In this document: in pieces, positions 17,290-25,880 of the stretch
How positions within the stretch are numbered: the stretch's first letter is position 1
How the letters are laid out: every line of letters starts with the position of its first letter
Source: Streptomyces cinnabarinus
GTDB lineage: Bacteria; Actinomycetota; Actinomycetes; Streptomycetales; Streptomycetaceae
Direction: 5' to 3'
Length of the DNA stretch: 64,000 bases
NCBI RefSeq assembly: GCF_027270315.1
Contig: NZ_CP114413.1
Location: 3,596,001-3,660,000, forward strand
The notes under the pieces: generated by a model
What the model was told of the DNA's origin: nothing
The model's input: the letters and a program-made list of their open reading frames with translations, nothing else
Database searches by the model: none
Position numbers and translations under genes: made by a program

Positions 17290-18624
17290 ATGACCAGGCG
17301 TTACGGTTATGCCCTGCTGTCCGCCGTCGTCGCCCTGATCCTGGGCCTGTCCGCGGCGATCTACGTAGGTGTCGCCGCCGACGACGGAAGCGGCCGCGAG
17401 TCCACCCTGGCCAGCGGGAACACCCCGCGCAACCAGGCAGCACCGGTCTCCACCGGCACCTGGGTCGGCTCCTGGTCGACCTCGCCGGCCGCCGCCGAGC
17501 CCGGCACCGAGACGGAGGGCATGGCGGGACGTTCGGTCCGCAACGTCGTGCACACCGGTGTCGGCGGTACGAGTGCCCGGATCACGCTGTCCAACCTGTT
17601 CGGCCAGTCGCCGCTGACCATCACGCACGCCTCGCTGGCCGTCGCCTCCGGGTCGGACACGGCCGCCGCGGTGACGCACACCATGCGGCGGCTCACCTTC
17701 GGCGGCGACACCACGGTCGTCATCCCGCCGGGCGGGCAGGTCATGAGCGACGCCGTGCGCGTGGGCATCCCCGCGGACGCGAACGTGCTGGTCACGACGT
17801 ACTCCCCGACCGCCTCGGGCCCGGTCACCTACCACCCGCACGCGCGCCAGACCTCCTACGTCGCCCGGGGCGACCGGACCGAGGACGCGACCGGCACGGC
17901 GTACACGGAGGAGGTCGGCGTCTGGCGGTACCTCACCGCGCTGGACGTGCTGTCCAGGGACGCCGACGGCACGATCGTGGTGCTCGGGGACTCGCTGACC
18001 GACGGGATCACCTCCACCTCGGGGGCCAACCGCCGCTGGACGGACGCCCTTTCGCGGCGGCTGCGCACGGCACTCGCGGCCGGGGAGGACCTGCCGCGCT
18101 ACAGCGTGGTCAACCAGGGGATCAGCGGAAACCGGATCCTGACCGGCGGGCTCGGCCGTCCCGCGGACAACCCGAGCGGCCTGGACCGCTTCGGCCGTGA
18201 CGTGCTGAACATGACGAACGTGAAGGTCGTCGTCATCGTCCTCGGCGTCAACGACATCCTCCGCGACCCGCAGCTCGCCGACCCGAACCGCATCCTCGGC
18301 GGCCTGCGCACCATAGTCGGCCAGGCCCACGCGCGCGGACTGAAGGTGATCGGCGCGACGCTGATGCCGTTCCAGGGCCACCGGGGCTACACCGACCAGC
18401 GGGAAGCGGTCCGCCAGCAGATCAACGCGGAGATCCGGGCGGGCAAGGTCTTCGACTCGGTGGCGGACTTCGACGAGGCGCTGCGGGACCCGTACAACCC
18501 GCGCAAGCTCCGGGCCGACTACGACTCGGGCGATCACCTTCACATGAGCGACCGGGGCTATGAGGAGATGGCGGAGGCCGTGGATCTGGAGAGCCTGAAG
18601 GGGTCGGCCCCGGCGCGGCTCTGA
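17290..18624 (+). CDS. Secreted SGNH/GDSL-family esterase
   Basis: 444 residues. The N-terminal membrane/signal segment is YGYALLSAVVALILGLSAAIYVGVAA. An N-terminal beta-rich domain (about 50-210) precedes the SGNH hydrolase: block I GDSLTDG (Ser235), block II with the GISGNR glycine/asparagine, block III GVNDI, and block V SGDHLHMSDRGY holding the Asp-x-x-His pair. All four catalytic positions are present. It is probably an extracellular lipase or acetyl-esterase. GAGGAG 11 nt before ATG 17290 sets the start. The divergent neighbour is the DUF445 gene. Confidence 0.9.
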   Translation: MTRRYGYALLSAVVALILGLSAAIYVGVAADDGSGRESTLASGNTPRNQAAPVSTGTWVGSWSTSPAAAEPGTETEGMAGRSVRNVVHTGVGGTSARITLSNLFGQSPLTITHASLAVASGSDTAAAVTHTMRRLTFGGDTTVVIPPGGQVMSDAVRVGIPADANVLVTTYSPTASGPVTYHPHARQTSYVARGDRTEDATGTAYTEEVGVWRYLTALDVLSRDADGTIVVLGDSLTDGITSTSGANRRWTDALSRRLRTALAAGEDLPRYSVVNQGISGNRILTGGLGRPADNPSGLDRFGRDVLNMTNVKVVVIVLGVNDILRDPQLADPNRILGGLRTIVGQAHARGLKVIGATLMPFQGHRGYTDQREAVRQQINAEIRAGKVFDSVADFDEALRDPYNPRKLRADYDSGDHLHMSDRGYEEMAEAVDLESLKGSAPARL

Positions 18625-18646
18625 GCCGCCCACCCGACCCGGACGG

Positions 18647-19360
18647 TCAGTCGTCGTCCCGCGACCGGTGGTGGAAGCCGTGCCCGTCCAGGGCACCGCG
18701 CGCCCTGCGCCGGTCCAGCTTCTCCTGGCGGCGCTCCTCGCGCAGCCGCCGGCGTTCGGCCTTGGTGACCTTGCGCTCCACCCCGACCCCGCCCCAGAAA
18801 GCGAAGCCGGTGACGATGACGCGCGGGGCGCCGGGGTCGCCCGGAACCCCGTCCTCGCTCTGATCGAAGCCGCCCATGATGCCGATCCCGCGGGTCGCCA
18901 CCTCCACGCCGGGCGGCACGATGACGTTCACCCCGCCCATGATCGCCACGCAGTTGATCACGACCTCGCGGTCCGCGAAGTTCGCGTCGCGCAGGTCGAT
19001 CTCCCCACCGCCCCAGAAGGCGAAGCAGTTGAAGCGGCGCGGCACGGTCCAGCGGCCCTTGCGCTCGAAGCCGGACAGGACCGCGACCCCCAGCGTGGAG
19101 GAACCCTCGCCGCCGGTGATGCGGCTCGGCCAACTGCCTTCCGGCTCGGGGCCCTTGACCAGGCTCACGGTGCCGGCCGCCGGCAGGTCACGGGTGAGGG
19201 GGGTCAGTTCCCCGTACGTCCGCGCCCGGTACGTCGCGTCCAGCCGCTCCCCGAACTCCTCCATGTCGAGGCGCCCCTCGGCCATGGCCTCCCGCAGGAT
19301 CTCGGCGACCCGCTCACGGTCGGCGTCGGATGCTCGAAGCTCAGGGAGTTCTTCGGTCAT
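18647..19360 (-). CDS. DUF1707 domain protein
   Basis: 237 residues. It opens with the actinobacterial DUF1707 module (LRASDADRERVAEILREAMAEGRLDMEEFGERLDATYRA, about residues 8-50). A beta-helical LiaF/YvqF-like region follows (GVAVLSGFERKG, INCVAIMGGVNVIVPPG, VIVTGFAFWGG). The LiaF-type domain senses envelope stress in Firmicutes. No membrane helix is visible, so it is likely cytosolic. The C-terminus is strongly charged (RRLREERRQEKLDRRRARG). Confidence 0.85.
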   Translation of the reverse strand: MTEELPELRASDADRERVAEILREAMAEGRLDMEEFGERLDATYRARTYGELTPLTRDLPAAGTVSLVKGPEPEGSWPSRITGGEGSSTLGVAVLSGFERKGRWTVPRRFNCFAFWGGGEIDLRDANFADREVVINCVAIMGGVNVIVPPGVEVATRGIGIMGGFDQSEDGVPGDPGAPRVIVTGFAFWGGVGVERKVTKAERRRLREERRQEKLDRRRARGALDGHGFHHRSRDDD

Positions 19361-19392
19361 GCGTTCAGCCTACGAGTTCCGACGGCCCGGCA

Positions 19393-20352
19393 CTATGCGG
19401 TGGCCTTGTCGGCGTACATCCGCGCGATCACGGCCTCGATGTCGGGTTCCCGTACGGACAGGTCGACCAGCGGATACTCCGCCGCGATCCGGGCGACCAG
19501 GCCCGCCGCCGACTCGCCCGCCGGGAACGCCAGCCACTGCCGCGGGCCCTCCACCTTCACCACCCGTGCCGCCTCACCCACCTCGATCGGCGCCAGTTCC
19601 CGCTCCAGGTCCACCACCAGGATCCGCTCGCTGCCGCCCGCCTCGTGCAGCCCGGCCAGCGCGCCGTCGTAGACCATGCGGCCGTGGTCGATGACCATCA
19701 CCCGGGAGCAGAGCTGCTCGATGTCCTGGAGATCGTGTGTGGTGAGCAGGACCGTGGTGCCTCGGTCGCTGTTCAACTCCCGGAGGAATCCGCGGACCTT
19801 CGCCTTCGAGATCACGTCCAGGCCGATCGTCGGCTCGTCCAGGTACAGCACCTCGGGGTCGTGCAGCAGCGCCGCCGCGATGTCGCCGCGCATCCGCTGG
19901 CCCAGCGACAGTTGCCGTACCGGCACCTCCAACAGGCCGCCCAGCTCCAGGAGTTCCACACAGCGGTCGAGGTTCTCGCGGTAACGGCCGTCCGGGATGC
20001 GGTACATGCGGTGCATCAGCTTGTAGGAGTCGATCAGCGGCAGGTCCCACCAGAGCGTGGTGCGCTGGCCGAAGACGACGCCGATCCGGTGCGCCAGCCG
20101 CCTGCGCTCCCGCGAGGGGTCGATCCCGGCGACCCGCAGCCGCCCTCCGCTGGGCGTCAGGATCCCGGTCAGCATCTTGATCGTCGTCGACTTGCCCGCG
20201 CCGTTCGGACCGATGTACCCGACCATCTCGCCCCGCGCCACGGTGAAGGAGATCGAGTCGACCGCCCGCACCTGCCGCCGCTCCCGCTTCAGGAACCCGG
20301 TCCTGCGGCGCACGTCGAAGACCTTCTCGACGCCGTCCACCTCAATGAACAC
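19393..20352 (-). CDS. ABC exporter ATP-binding subunit (ABC-2 / DUF990-type system)
   Basis: 319 residues. Nucleotide-binding domain with Walker A GPNGAGKST, Q-loop VFGQRTTLWW, signature LSLGQRMRGD (the LSGGQ variant with Leu), Walker B VLYLDEPTIGLD and H-loop TTHD. A C-terminal regulatory extension of about 90 residues follows. Start GTG 20352 has GAGGG at 5 nt and begins 7 nt after the stop of the permease gene, so the three genes are one operon (21983 to 19393). Such systems are annotated from viologen exporter-like families; the substrate is unknown. Confidence 0.9.
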   Translation of the reverse strand: MFIEVDGVEKVFDVRRRTGFLKRERRQVRAVDSISFTVARGEMVGYIGPNGAGKSTTIKMLTGILTPSGGRLRVAGIDPSRERRRLAHRIGVVFGQRTTLWWDLPLIDSYKLMHRMYRIPDGRYRENLDRCVELLELGGLLEVPVRQLSLGQRMRGDIAAALLHDPEVLYLDEPTIGLDVISKAKVRGFLRELNSDRGTTVLLTTHDLQDIEQLCSRVMVIDHGRMVYDGALAGLHEAGGSERILVVDLERELAPIEVGEAARVVKVEGPRQWLAFPAGESAAGLVARIAAEYPLVDLSVREPDIEAVIARMYADKATA

Positions 20353-20359
20353 GCAACCC

Positions 20360-21190
20360 TCAACTCCCCGTGCTTCGATACGCCCGCAGCCCCGACCGCC
20401 ACGCGAGACCGGCCACCGCAGCGAACCCCGCCGCCACCATCGGCGGGGCGAACGCCGCCCACTCAGGCAGCCCCAGCGGGTACGGCCGCCCCAGCACATA
20501 AGCGGCCGGCACCCAGTTGACGAAGGCCAGCGGCAGCAGATACGTCACCCCGCGCACCAGATCCGTACCGAACACCGTCGGCGGGTACTGGAGCAGCGTG
20601 TTGCCGCCGTACGTGAACGCGTTCTGCACCTCGGCCGCGTCCTGCGCCACGAACTGGAAGGCCGCGCCCGCCACGAACACCGAGCTGAAGATCACCCCAC
20701 CGCAGATCACCATCACCGGCACCAGCAGCACCTTCGCCGCCGTCCAGTCGACGTCCACGGCCATCAGCGCGTACCCCAGCACCAGCACGCCCTGGGTGAT
20801 CCGGCCCAGCCTGCGCAGCGCGAACTGGTCGGCGCCGACCTGGGCGAGCACCGGCGCGGGGCGCACCAGCAGGATGTCGAAGGAGCCGTCGCGGATCCGG
20901 CCGCCGAGGACGTCCATCGAGCCGAGCAGCAGATCGGCGAGGCCGAACGCGGTCGCGGCCAGGCCGTACAGCAGGGCGACCTCGGGCAGCGTCCAGCCGC
21001 CGAGCGTGTCGACCTGCGAGAACATCAGCAGGATCGCCGCGAAGTCCAGCCCGGTGATCAGCAGGTTGCCGACCACCGTGAGGGCGAAGGAGGTGCGGTA
21101 GGCCGTCGTGGAGCGGATCCACATCCCGGCGATCATCCGGTACGCCCGAAGTCCCTCCCCGAGCCGGGACGGCACGGAAGTCTCAGCCAC
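20360..21190 (-). CDS. ABC-2 family permease (DUF990/ABC2_membrane_5 type)
   Basis: 276 residues with about six hydrophobic helices (clear ones at LTVVGNLLITGLDFAAILLM, LLYGLAATAFGLADLLL, VLVPVMVICGGVIFSSVF and the C-terminal VAAGFAAVAGLAW). RDGSFDILLVRPAP is the segment shared with DUF990 permeases. GTG 21190 overlaps the upstream permease stop (GTGGCTGA), so the pair is translationally coupled. The two different permeases presumably form a heterodimer with the ATPase encoded next. Confidence 0.88.
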   Translation of the reverse strand: MAETSVPSRLGEGLRAYRMIAGMWIRSTTAYRTSFALTVVGNLLITGLDFAAILLMFSQVDTLGGWTLPEVALLYGLAATAFGLADLLLGSMDVLGGRIRDGSFDILLVRPAPVLAQVGADQFALRRLGRITQGVLVLGYALMAVDVDWTAAKVLLVPVMVICGGVIFSSVFVAGAAFQFVAQDAAEVQNAFTYGGNTLLQYPPTVFGTDLVRGVTYLLPLAFVNWVPAAYVLGRPYPLGLPEWAAFAPPMVAAGFAAVAGLAWRSGLRAYRSTGS

Positions 21191-21983
21191 CCTGCACCAC
21201 CACCCGACGCGTCGCCGCCGACTGCAGCAGCCGCCCCGCCGCCAGCAGCACCACCGCCCAGACCGCCTGGAAGGCGTACGCGCTCCCCAGCGAGGTCTCC
21301 CCCATCAGCACGTCCGCCGGGACCTGGAGCTGCGCCGCCCACGGCAGCGCCCGCACCAGGTCCCCCCACGGCTCCGGGAAGGCGTTCAGCGGCAGGACCA
21401 TGCCGGAGCAGAAGACTCCCGTGATCATCAGGGTCTGGGTGACGCCCCGGTCGTCCATCAGCCAGAACATCGTCAGCGCGGCCAGATAGCGGATCCCGAA
21501 GCTCACCAGCATCGCCAGCGCCACCGAGACCAGGAAGGCCGCCCAGGTGGCCGCGGACCGGGGCAGCGCCATGGTGAAGAACAGCGCGCCGAACGCGAAC
21601 GGGATCAACCCGCGGCCCAGCAGCTGGAACACGGAACGGCCCAAGTCGCTGGCCAGCCACCACAGTTGGAGGTCGGCCGGACGGTACAGATCGACCGCGA
21701 TCTCCCCGGTGCGGATGCGGGCCATCAGGTCCTTCTCGGCGCCGCCGCCCTGGATCGCGAGCGTCGAGAACAGGGCCTGCCCCAGCCACGCATAGGTGAC
21801 GGCCTGGGTCTGGTCGTACCCCCCGAGGTGCGGTCTCTCGTCCCACAGCGCCAGGTAGGTGTACACCAGGATGACCCCGAAGACGGTGTTGGTGAACACC
21901 CCGGCGGCGGTGGCGGCCCGATAGGTCGCGTACCGTCTGAATCCCCCCGCCGCGACGGCCCCGTACAACCGTCCGGAACCCAC
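21183..21983 (-). CDS. ABC-2 family permease (first gene of exporter operon)
   Basis: 266 residues and about six helices (NTVFGVILVYTYLALW, AATWAAFLVSVALAML, YLAALTMFWLM, LMITGVFCSGMVLP). The segment RIRTGEIAVDLYRPADLQ is the counterpart of the conserved loop in its partner permease (RDGSFDILLVRPAP), showing common ancestry. GTG 21983 is taken as the start because GAGGAGG lies 9 nt upstream; the GTG at 21989 would sit only 3 nt from it. It diverges from the PBP gene, with about 200 bp between. Confidence 0.85.
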   Translation of the reverse strand: MGSGRLYGAVAAGGFRRYATYRAATAAGVFTNTVFGVILVYTYLALWDERPHLGGYDQTQAVTYAWLGQALFSTLAIQGGGAEKDLMARIRTGEIAVDLYRPADLQLWWLASDLGRSVFQLLGRGLIPFAFGALFFTMALPRSAATWAAFLVSVALAMLVSFGIRYLAALTMFWLMDDRGVTQTLMITGVFCSGMVLPLNAFPEPWGDLVRALPWAAQLQVPADVLMGETSLGSAYAFQAVWAVVLLAAGRLLQSAATRRVVVQGG

Positions 21984-22186
21984 CGCCACAGCCCTCCTCG
22001 CCCGCCGGACACCGAAGCGCAGGAGCCTAGCGCGCAGCCGGTGACGCCCGCCACGCGTTTTCCGTTGCCGAAGCGTGCCGTGATCCGGGAACGGAACGCA
22101 TGGTGCGAGAGTCTTCAACTGGGGGCGCAGAACGCGTACAAGGTCGTACGGGAACGTATGACGCGAAACAGGAGTCACGGCACCAG

Positions 22187-24565
22187 ATGAGCGACGAGCC
22201 GCAGCCACAGCCGCAGCCAGAGCAGTCGACCGGGAAGGCCAAGCGGCCCAGGCGCACCGGCTGGCGTCGGCTGATCCCCACCTGGCGCATGGTGCTCGGC
22301 ACCTTCGTCATCGGCATGATGCTGCTGGCCGGCCTGTTCTTCCTCGGCTACTCCCTGGTCAAGATCCCGCCGGCCAACGCGCTCGCCACCAAGCAGAGCA
22401 ACGTCTTCCTGTACGCCGACGGCTCCCAGCTCGCCCGGGACGGCGAGGTCAACCGGGAGAACGTCAACCTCGCGCAGATCTCCAAGGAGGCCCAGCACGC
22501 CGTACTGGCCGCCGAGGACCGGGACTTCTACAGCGAGTCCGCCATCGACCCCAAGGCGATGGTGCGCGCCGGCTGGAACACCGCCACCGGCAAGGGCAAG
22601 CAGTCCGGCTCCACGATCACCCAGCAGTACGTCAAGAACTACTACCTGGCACAGGAACAGACCGTCACCCGCAAGGTGAAGGAGTTCTTCATCTCCATCA
22701 AGCTGGACCGCGAGGAGTCCAAGGACGAGATCCTGGAGGGCTACCTCAACACCAGCTACTTCGGCCGCAACGCCTACGGCATCCAGGCCGCCGCCCAGGC
22801 CTACTACGGCATCGACGCCGCCGAACTCACCGCCGCCCAGGGCGCCTACCTGGCCGCGCTGCTCAACGCGCCCAGCGAGTACGACGTCGTCGCGCACCCC
22901 GAGAACAAGGCCGCCGCCGAGGCCCGTTGGGAGTACGTCCTGGACGGCATGGTCAAGGAGGGCTGGCTGAGCCAGGCGGAGCGGACGGGCGTGAAGTTCC
23001 CGATGCCGAAGGAGGCCACTGTCTCCACCAACCTGTCCGGGCAGCGCGGTTACATCGTGCGGATCGTCAAGGACTACCTCATCACGAACAAGATCGTGGA
23101 TGAGAAGGAGCTGGAGGCGGGCGGCTACCGCATCACCACCACCCTCAACAAGACCCGGCAGGACGCCTTCGTCAAGGCCGTCAACGACCAGCTGATGGAC
23201 AAGCTCGACCCCAAGGCCCGCAAGGTCGACTCCTACGTCCGCGCGGGCGGCGCCTCCGTCGACCCCAGGACCGGCAAGGTCGTGGCGATGTACAACGGCA
23301 TCGACTACGTCAAGCAGTACACCCCGAACGCCACCCGCCGGGACTTCCAGGTCGGCTCCACCTTCAAGCCGTTCGTGTTCACCTCCGCCGTCGAGAACAC
23401 CTCCAACACCCAGGACGGCCGCCTGATCACCCCCAACACGCTCTACGACGGCACCAACGTGCGCCCCGTCCAGGGCTGGACCGGCGAGACCTACGCCCCC
23501 GAGAACGAGGACCAGTACTCCTACGGCGACATCACTGTCCGCGAGGCCACCGACAAGTCGGTGAACTCGGTGTACGCGCAGATGGCCGTGGACGTCGGCC
23601 CCGAGAAGGTCAAGCAGACCGCGATCGACCTCGGACTGCCCACGAACACCCCGGACCTGGAGCCGTACCCCTCGATCGCGCTGGGCACCGCCACCGCCAG
23701 CGTGCTGGACATGGCGGAGGCGTACGCGACGCTCGCCAACCACGGCAAGCACGGCACGTACACGATGATCGAGCGGATCACCAAGGACGGCACCGACGTC
23801 ATCGACCTGCCCGAGCGCAAGACCTCCCAGGTCGTCAGCCGGGCCGCCGCCGACACCACGACCTCGGTGCTCCAGAGCGTCGTGGAGTCCGGCACCGCCA
23901 CCGCCGCCCAGGCCGCGGGCCGCCCCGCCGCCGGCAAGACCGGCACCGCGGAGGAGGACATGGCGGCCTGGTTCGCCGGCTACACCCCCGAACTCGCCAC
24001 CGTCGTCGCCGTGATGGGCCAGGACCCGGTCACCGCCGAGCACAAGCCGCTGTACAAGGTGATGGGCCTGCCGCGCATCAACGGCGGCGGGGCGCCCGCG
24101 GAGATCTGGGCGCAGTTCACCAAGGACGCCCTCAAGGGCAAGCCGGTCACCGAGTTCGACCTGGAGCTCCAGGAGGGCGCGGACATCGTCGACACCCTGC
24201 CCGTCGCGCCGAGCACCGACCCGGGCACGGGCGACGAGGACGAGGACCAGGGCGGGACGACGACCGGCGGCACGGACACCGGCGGCACCACCGACGGCGG
24301 CACGACCACCGGCGAGACGACCGGCGACACCACCACCGGCGGCGGGACGACGACCGGCGGCACGGACGGCGGCACGACGGACGGCGGCACCACCACCGAC
24401 GGCGGCACGACCACCGGCGAGACGACCGGCGGGGACACCACCACGGGCGGCGGTACGGCGGACGGCGGCACGACCGGCGACACGACCACCGGGGGCGGGA
24501 CGACAGGGAGCACGACGGGGGTGGGGACGGCGGCGGGGCCGCTGTCGAGCCGTAGAGAGGACTGA
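22187..24565 (+). CDS. Class A penicillin-binding protein (transglycosylase + transpeptidase)
   Basis: 792 residues. Short cytosolic head, one membrane helix (MVLGTFVIGMMLLAGLFFLG), then GT51: AAEDRDFY with catalytic Glu110, GSTITQQYVKN, and a RKVKEFF segment. The transpeptidase has GSTFKPF (Ser391, Lys394), SVN, and KTGT (Lys584). It polymerises lipid II and cross-links peptidoglycan outside the membrane. ATG 22187 follows CAGGAG 12 nt upstream. The last 90 residues are a Gly/Thr-rich tail of near-repeats (GGTTTGGTD type) with no catalytic role visible, probably reaching into the wall. It is divergent from the ABC exporter operon. Confidence 0.95.
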   Translation: MSDEPQPQPQPEQSTGKAKRPRRTGWRRLIPTWRMVLGTFVIGMMLLAGLFFLGYSLVKIPPANALATKQSNVFLYADGSQLARDGEVNRENVNLAQISKEAQHAVLAAEDRDFYSESAIDPKAMVRAGWNTATGKGKQSGSTITQQYVKNYYLAQEQTVTRKVKEFFISIKLDREESKDEILEGYLNTSYFGRNAYGIQAAAQAYYGIDAAELTAAQGAYLAALLNAPSEYDVVAHPENKAAAEARWEYVLDGMVKEGWLSQAERTGVKFPMPKEATVSTNLSGQRGYIVRIVKDYLITNKIVDEKELEAGGYRITTTLNKTRQDAFVKAVNDQLMDKLDPKARKVDSYVRAGGASVDPRTGKVVAMYNGIDYVKQYTPNATRRDFQVGSTFKPFVFTSAVENTSNTQDGRLITPNTLYDGTNVRPVQGWTGETYAPENEDQYSYGDITVREATDKSVNSVYAQMAVDVGPEKVKQTAIDLGLPTNTPDLEPYPSIALGTATASVLDMAEAYATLANHGKHGTYTMIERITKDGTDVIDLPERKTSQVVSRAAADTTTSVLQSVVESGTATAAQAAGRPAAGKTGTAEEDMAAWFAGYTPELATVVAVMGQDPVTAEHKPLYKVMGLPRINGGGAPAEIWAQFTKDALKGKPVTEFDLELQEGADIVDTLPVAPSTDPGTGDEDEDQGGTTTGGTDTGGTTDGGTTTGETTGDTTTGGGTTTGGTDGGTTDGGTTTDGGTTTGETTGGDTTTGGGTADGGTTGDTTTGGGTTGSTTGVGTAAGPLSSRRED
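24241..24540 (+). repeat. Low-complexity Gly-Thr coding repeats in the PBP tail
   Basis: About 300 bp of degenerate short units built from ACC/ACG, GGC/GGG and GAC codons inside the PBP gene. They encode GGTTTGGTDGGTTDGG-like tracts. Such DNA is prone to slippage, so tail length may vary between strains. Confidence 0.8.
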
Positions 24566-24582
24566 CCGCCGGGAACCCCTGC

Positions 24583-24903
24583 TCAGTGACCGCTGGTCGC
24601 CTTGAGCCCCACCACGGCGACCAGCAGCAGACACACGAAGAAGATCCGCGCGGCGGTGGCCGGCTCGCCCAGCACCACCATCCCGACCACCGCCGCACCG
24701 GCCGCCCCGATACCGACCCACACTCCGTAGGCGGTGCCGATGGGCAGGGAACGGGCGGCGTACGACAGCAGCAGCATGCTGGCGACGATTCCGGCGCCGG
24801 TGAGGAGGCTGGGCACCAGGCGGGTGAACCCGTCGGTGTACTTCATCCCGACCGACCAGCCGACTTCGAGCAGACCGGCGACGACGAGCAGGACCCAGGC
24901 CAT
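24583..24903 (-). CDS. sugE: SMR-family exporter (SugE/Gdx type, guanidinium)
   Basis: 106 residues with four hydrophobic helices, the small multidrug resistance size. The TM1 membrane glutamate lies in LLEVGWSVGMKYT, the G-WS-GMKY wording of the SugE/Gdx subtype, which exports guanidinium in exchange for protons. TM4 ends with FFVCLLLVAVVGLKATSGH. ATG 24903 has GGAGG at 6 nt. A guanidine-III riboswitch candidate lies 41 nt upstream on the same strand and strongly supports the substrate assignment. Quaternary ammonium export is less likely given that control element. Confidence 0.9.
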   Translation of the reverse strand: MAWVLLVVAGLLEVGWSVGMKYTDGFTRLVPSLLTGAGIVASMLLLSYAARSLPIGTAYGVWVGIGAAGAAVVGMVVLGEPATAARIFFVCLLLVAVVGLKATSGH

Positions 24904-24943
24904 GGGGAACCTCCGGGAGACGGATACGCGAACGGACGTCGGT

Positions 24944-24986
24944 GCGTCGTCTTTGCGTTGTCCCGGTACGGCGCGTCTCGTCGGGG
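24944..24986 (-). promoter_or_regulatory. Guanidine-III (ykkC-III) riboswitch
   Basis: Read on the minus strand, the segment has the conserved ACGAG near its 5' end, then CGCGCCGTAC and later AAAGACGACGC, close to the ykkC-III consensus as I remember it. Stem 1 is CCCG with CGGG (a covarying version of CCGG/CCGG). The pseudoknot stem is GCGCCGT with ACGACGC, with one A-C mismatch. It lies in the 5' leader of an SMR exporter, the usual target of this class, and would switch translation on when guanidine is bound. Confidence 0.75.
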
Positions 24987-25015
24987 TTGCCTTCAAAGCT
25001 AGCAAAGGAATGACA

Positions 25016-25049
25016 GAAGGGGCCGGTGACGATGGTCACCGGCCCCTTC
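25016..25049 (-). terminator. Hairpin terminator after the GroES-like gene
   Basis: A perfect 15-bp stem (GAAGGGGCCGGTGAC with its complement) and a 4-nt loop lie just downstream of the GroES-like gene. The element also insulates the riboswitch-controlled sugE unit. Confidence 0.8.
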
Positions 25050-25060
25050 GAGCCACCGAA

Positions 25061-25414
25061 CTACAGGTACAGGCCGGTCGAGTCCTCGGAGCCCTCGAAC
25101 CGGTCGGCGGCAACGGCGTGCAGATCGCGCTCCCGCATCAGCACATAGGCGACGCCCCGCACCTCGACCTCGGCCCGGTCCTCCGGGTCGTACAGCACCC
25201 GGTCACCGGGCTCCACCGTCCGTACGTTCTGCCCCACCGCGACGACCTCGGCCCAGGCCAGCCGACGGCCGACCGCGGCGGTGGCCGGAATCAGGATCCC
25301 GCCACCGGAACGCCGCTCGCCCTCGCTGGTGTCCTGCCGCACCAGAACCCGGTCGTGCAGCATCCGGATGGGCAGCTTGTCGTGGTGGGGGGTGTCGTTT
25401 CTGTTGGCGCTCAC
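25061..25414 (-). CDS. GroES-fold (Cpn10-like) protein, not a canonical co-chaperonin
   Basis: 117 residues. The Cpn10 fold is visible: IRMLHDRVLVRQDTSEGERRSGGGILIP, then AWAEVVAVGQNV and EPGDRVLYDPE. No groEL lies next to it, and the mobile loop (SEGERRSGGG) is shorter than in true GroES. It is therefore probably a divergent homologue whose partner is unknown. It starts at GTG 25414. The C-terminal 20 residues extend beyond the fold. Confidence 0.85.
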   Translation of the reverse strand: MSANRNDTPHHDKLPIRMLHDRVLVRQDTSEGERRSGGGILIPATAAVGRRLAWAEVVAVGQNVRTVEPGDRVLYDPEDRAEVEVRGVAYVLMRERDLHAVAADRFEGSEDSTGLYL

Positions 25415-25457
25415 GCCTCGAACCTACCTGCCTTTTCCGCGTCCGTACGCCGCCGGG

Positions 25458-25787
25458 TCAGCGCTTGCGGCGCCGGGTGCCGACGGCGAGCAGCCCCACG
25501 ACCCCCACCACGAGCAGCGCGGCGGGGATGACCCGCTCCAGCCGGGGAGCTCCCTCGTCGTCGACGAACTTGGCCCTGACGTCGCTGACGACGCGGTTGG
25601 CCTGGACGTAGGCCCGCCCGAGAGTGTGATCGATATTAGAGACGACCTTGGCCTTGGCATCCCCGACGATGGTCTTCGGGTGGACCCGAACCCCGATCTC
25701 GTCGAGCGTCTCGGCCAGCACTTCGCGGCGGCGCCTGATGTCCGCCTCGATCTGCGCCGGGGTTCTGGTGTCCGACGTTTCCGCCAC
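25458..25787 (-). CDS. DUF3618 protein
   Basis: 109 residues. The actinobacterial DUF3618 module is at the N-terminus (TPAQIEADIRRRREVLAETLDEIGVRVHPKTIVGDAKAK). An amphipathic stretch and one membrane helix (VIPAALLVVGVVGLLAV) follow, ending RRRKR, so the N-terminus faces the cytosol. GTG 25787 has GGAGG at 7 nt; longer readings upstream have no support. The function is unknown; relatives sit near membrane-stress genes. Confidence 0.85.
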   Translation of the reverse strand: MAETSDTRTPAQIEADIRRRREVLAETLDEIGVRVHPKTIVGDAKAKVVSNIDHTLGRAYVQANRVVSDVRAKFVDDEGAPRLERVIPAALLVVGVVGLLAVGTRRRKR

Positions 25788-25880
25788 CGTACGGCCTCCG
25801 AAGTCCGCTGATACTGTTCCGGACAGTCTGTCAGCTCTCCGCGCCGCCGCACTGTCAGGACCCCCGGTTACGCTAGCGAG

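Noticed and set aside
15781..18696. 971-codon minus-strand frame across DUF445 and the SGNH esterase
   Set aside because: High-GC shadow frame; both covered genes have clear motifs.
22175..25039. Very long open frame on the minus strand opposite the PBP gene
   Set aside because: Its codons are the antisense of a well-conserved PBP; composition is Arg/Gly/Val/Leu-rich with no domain.
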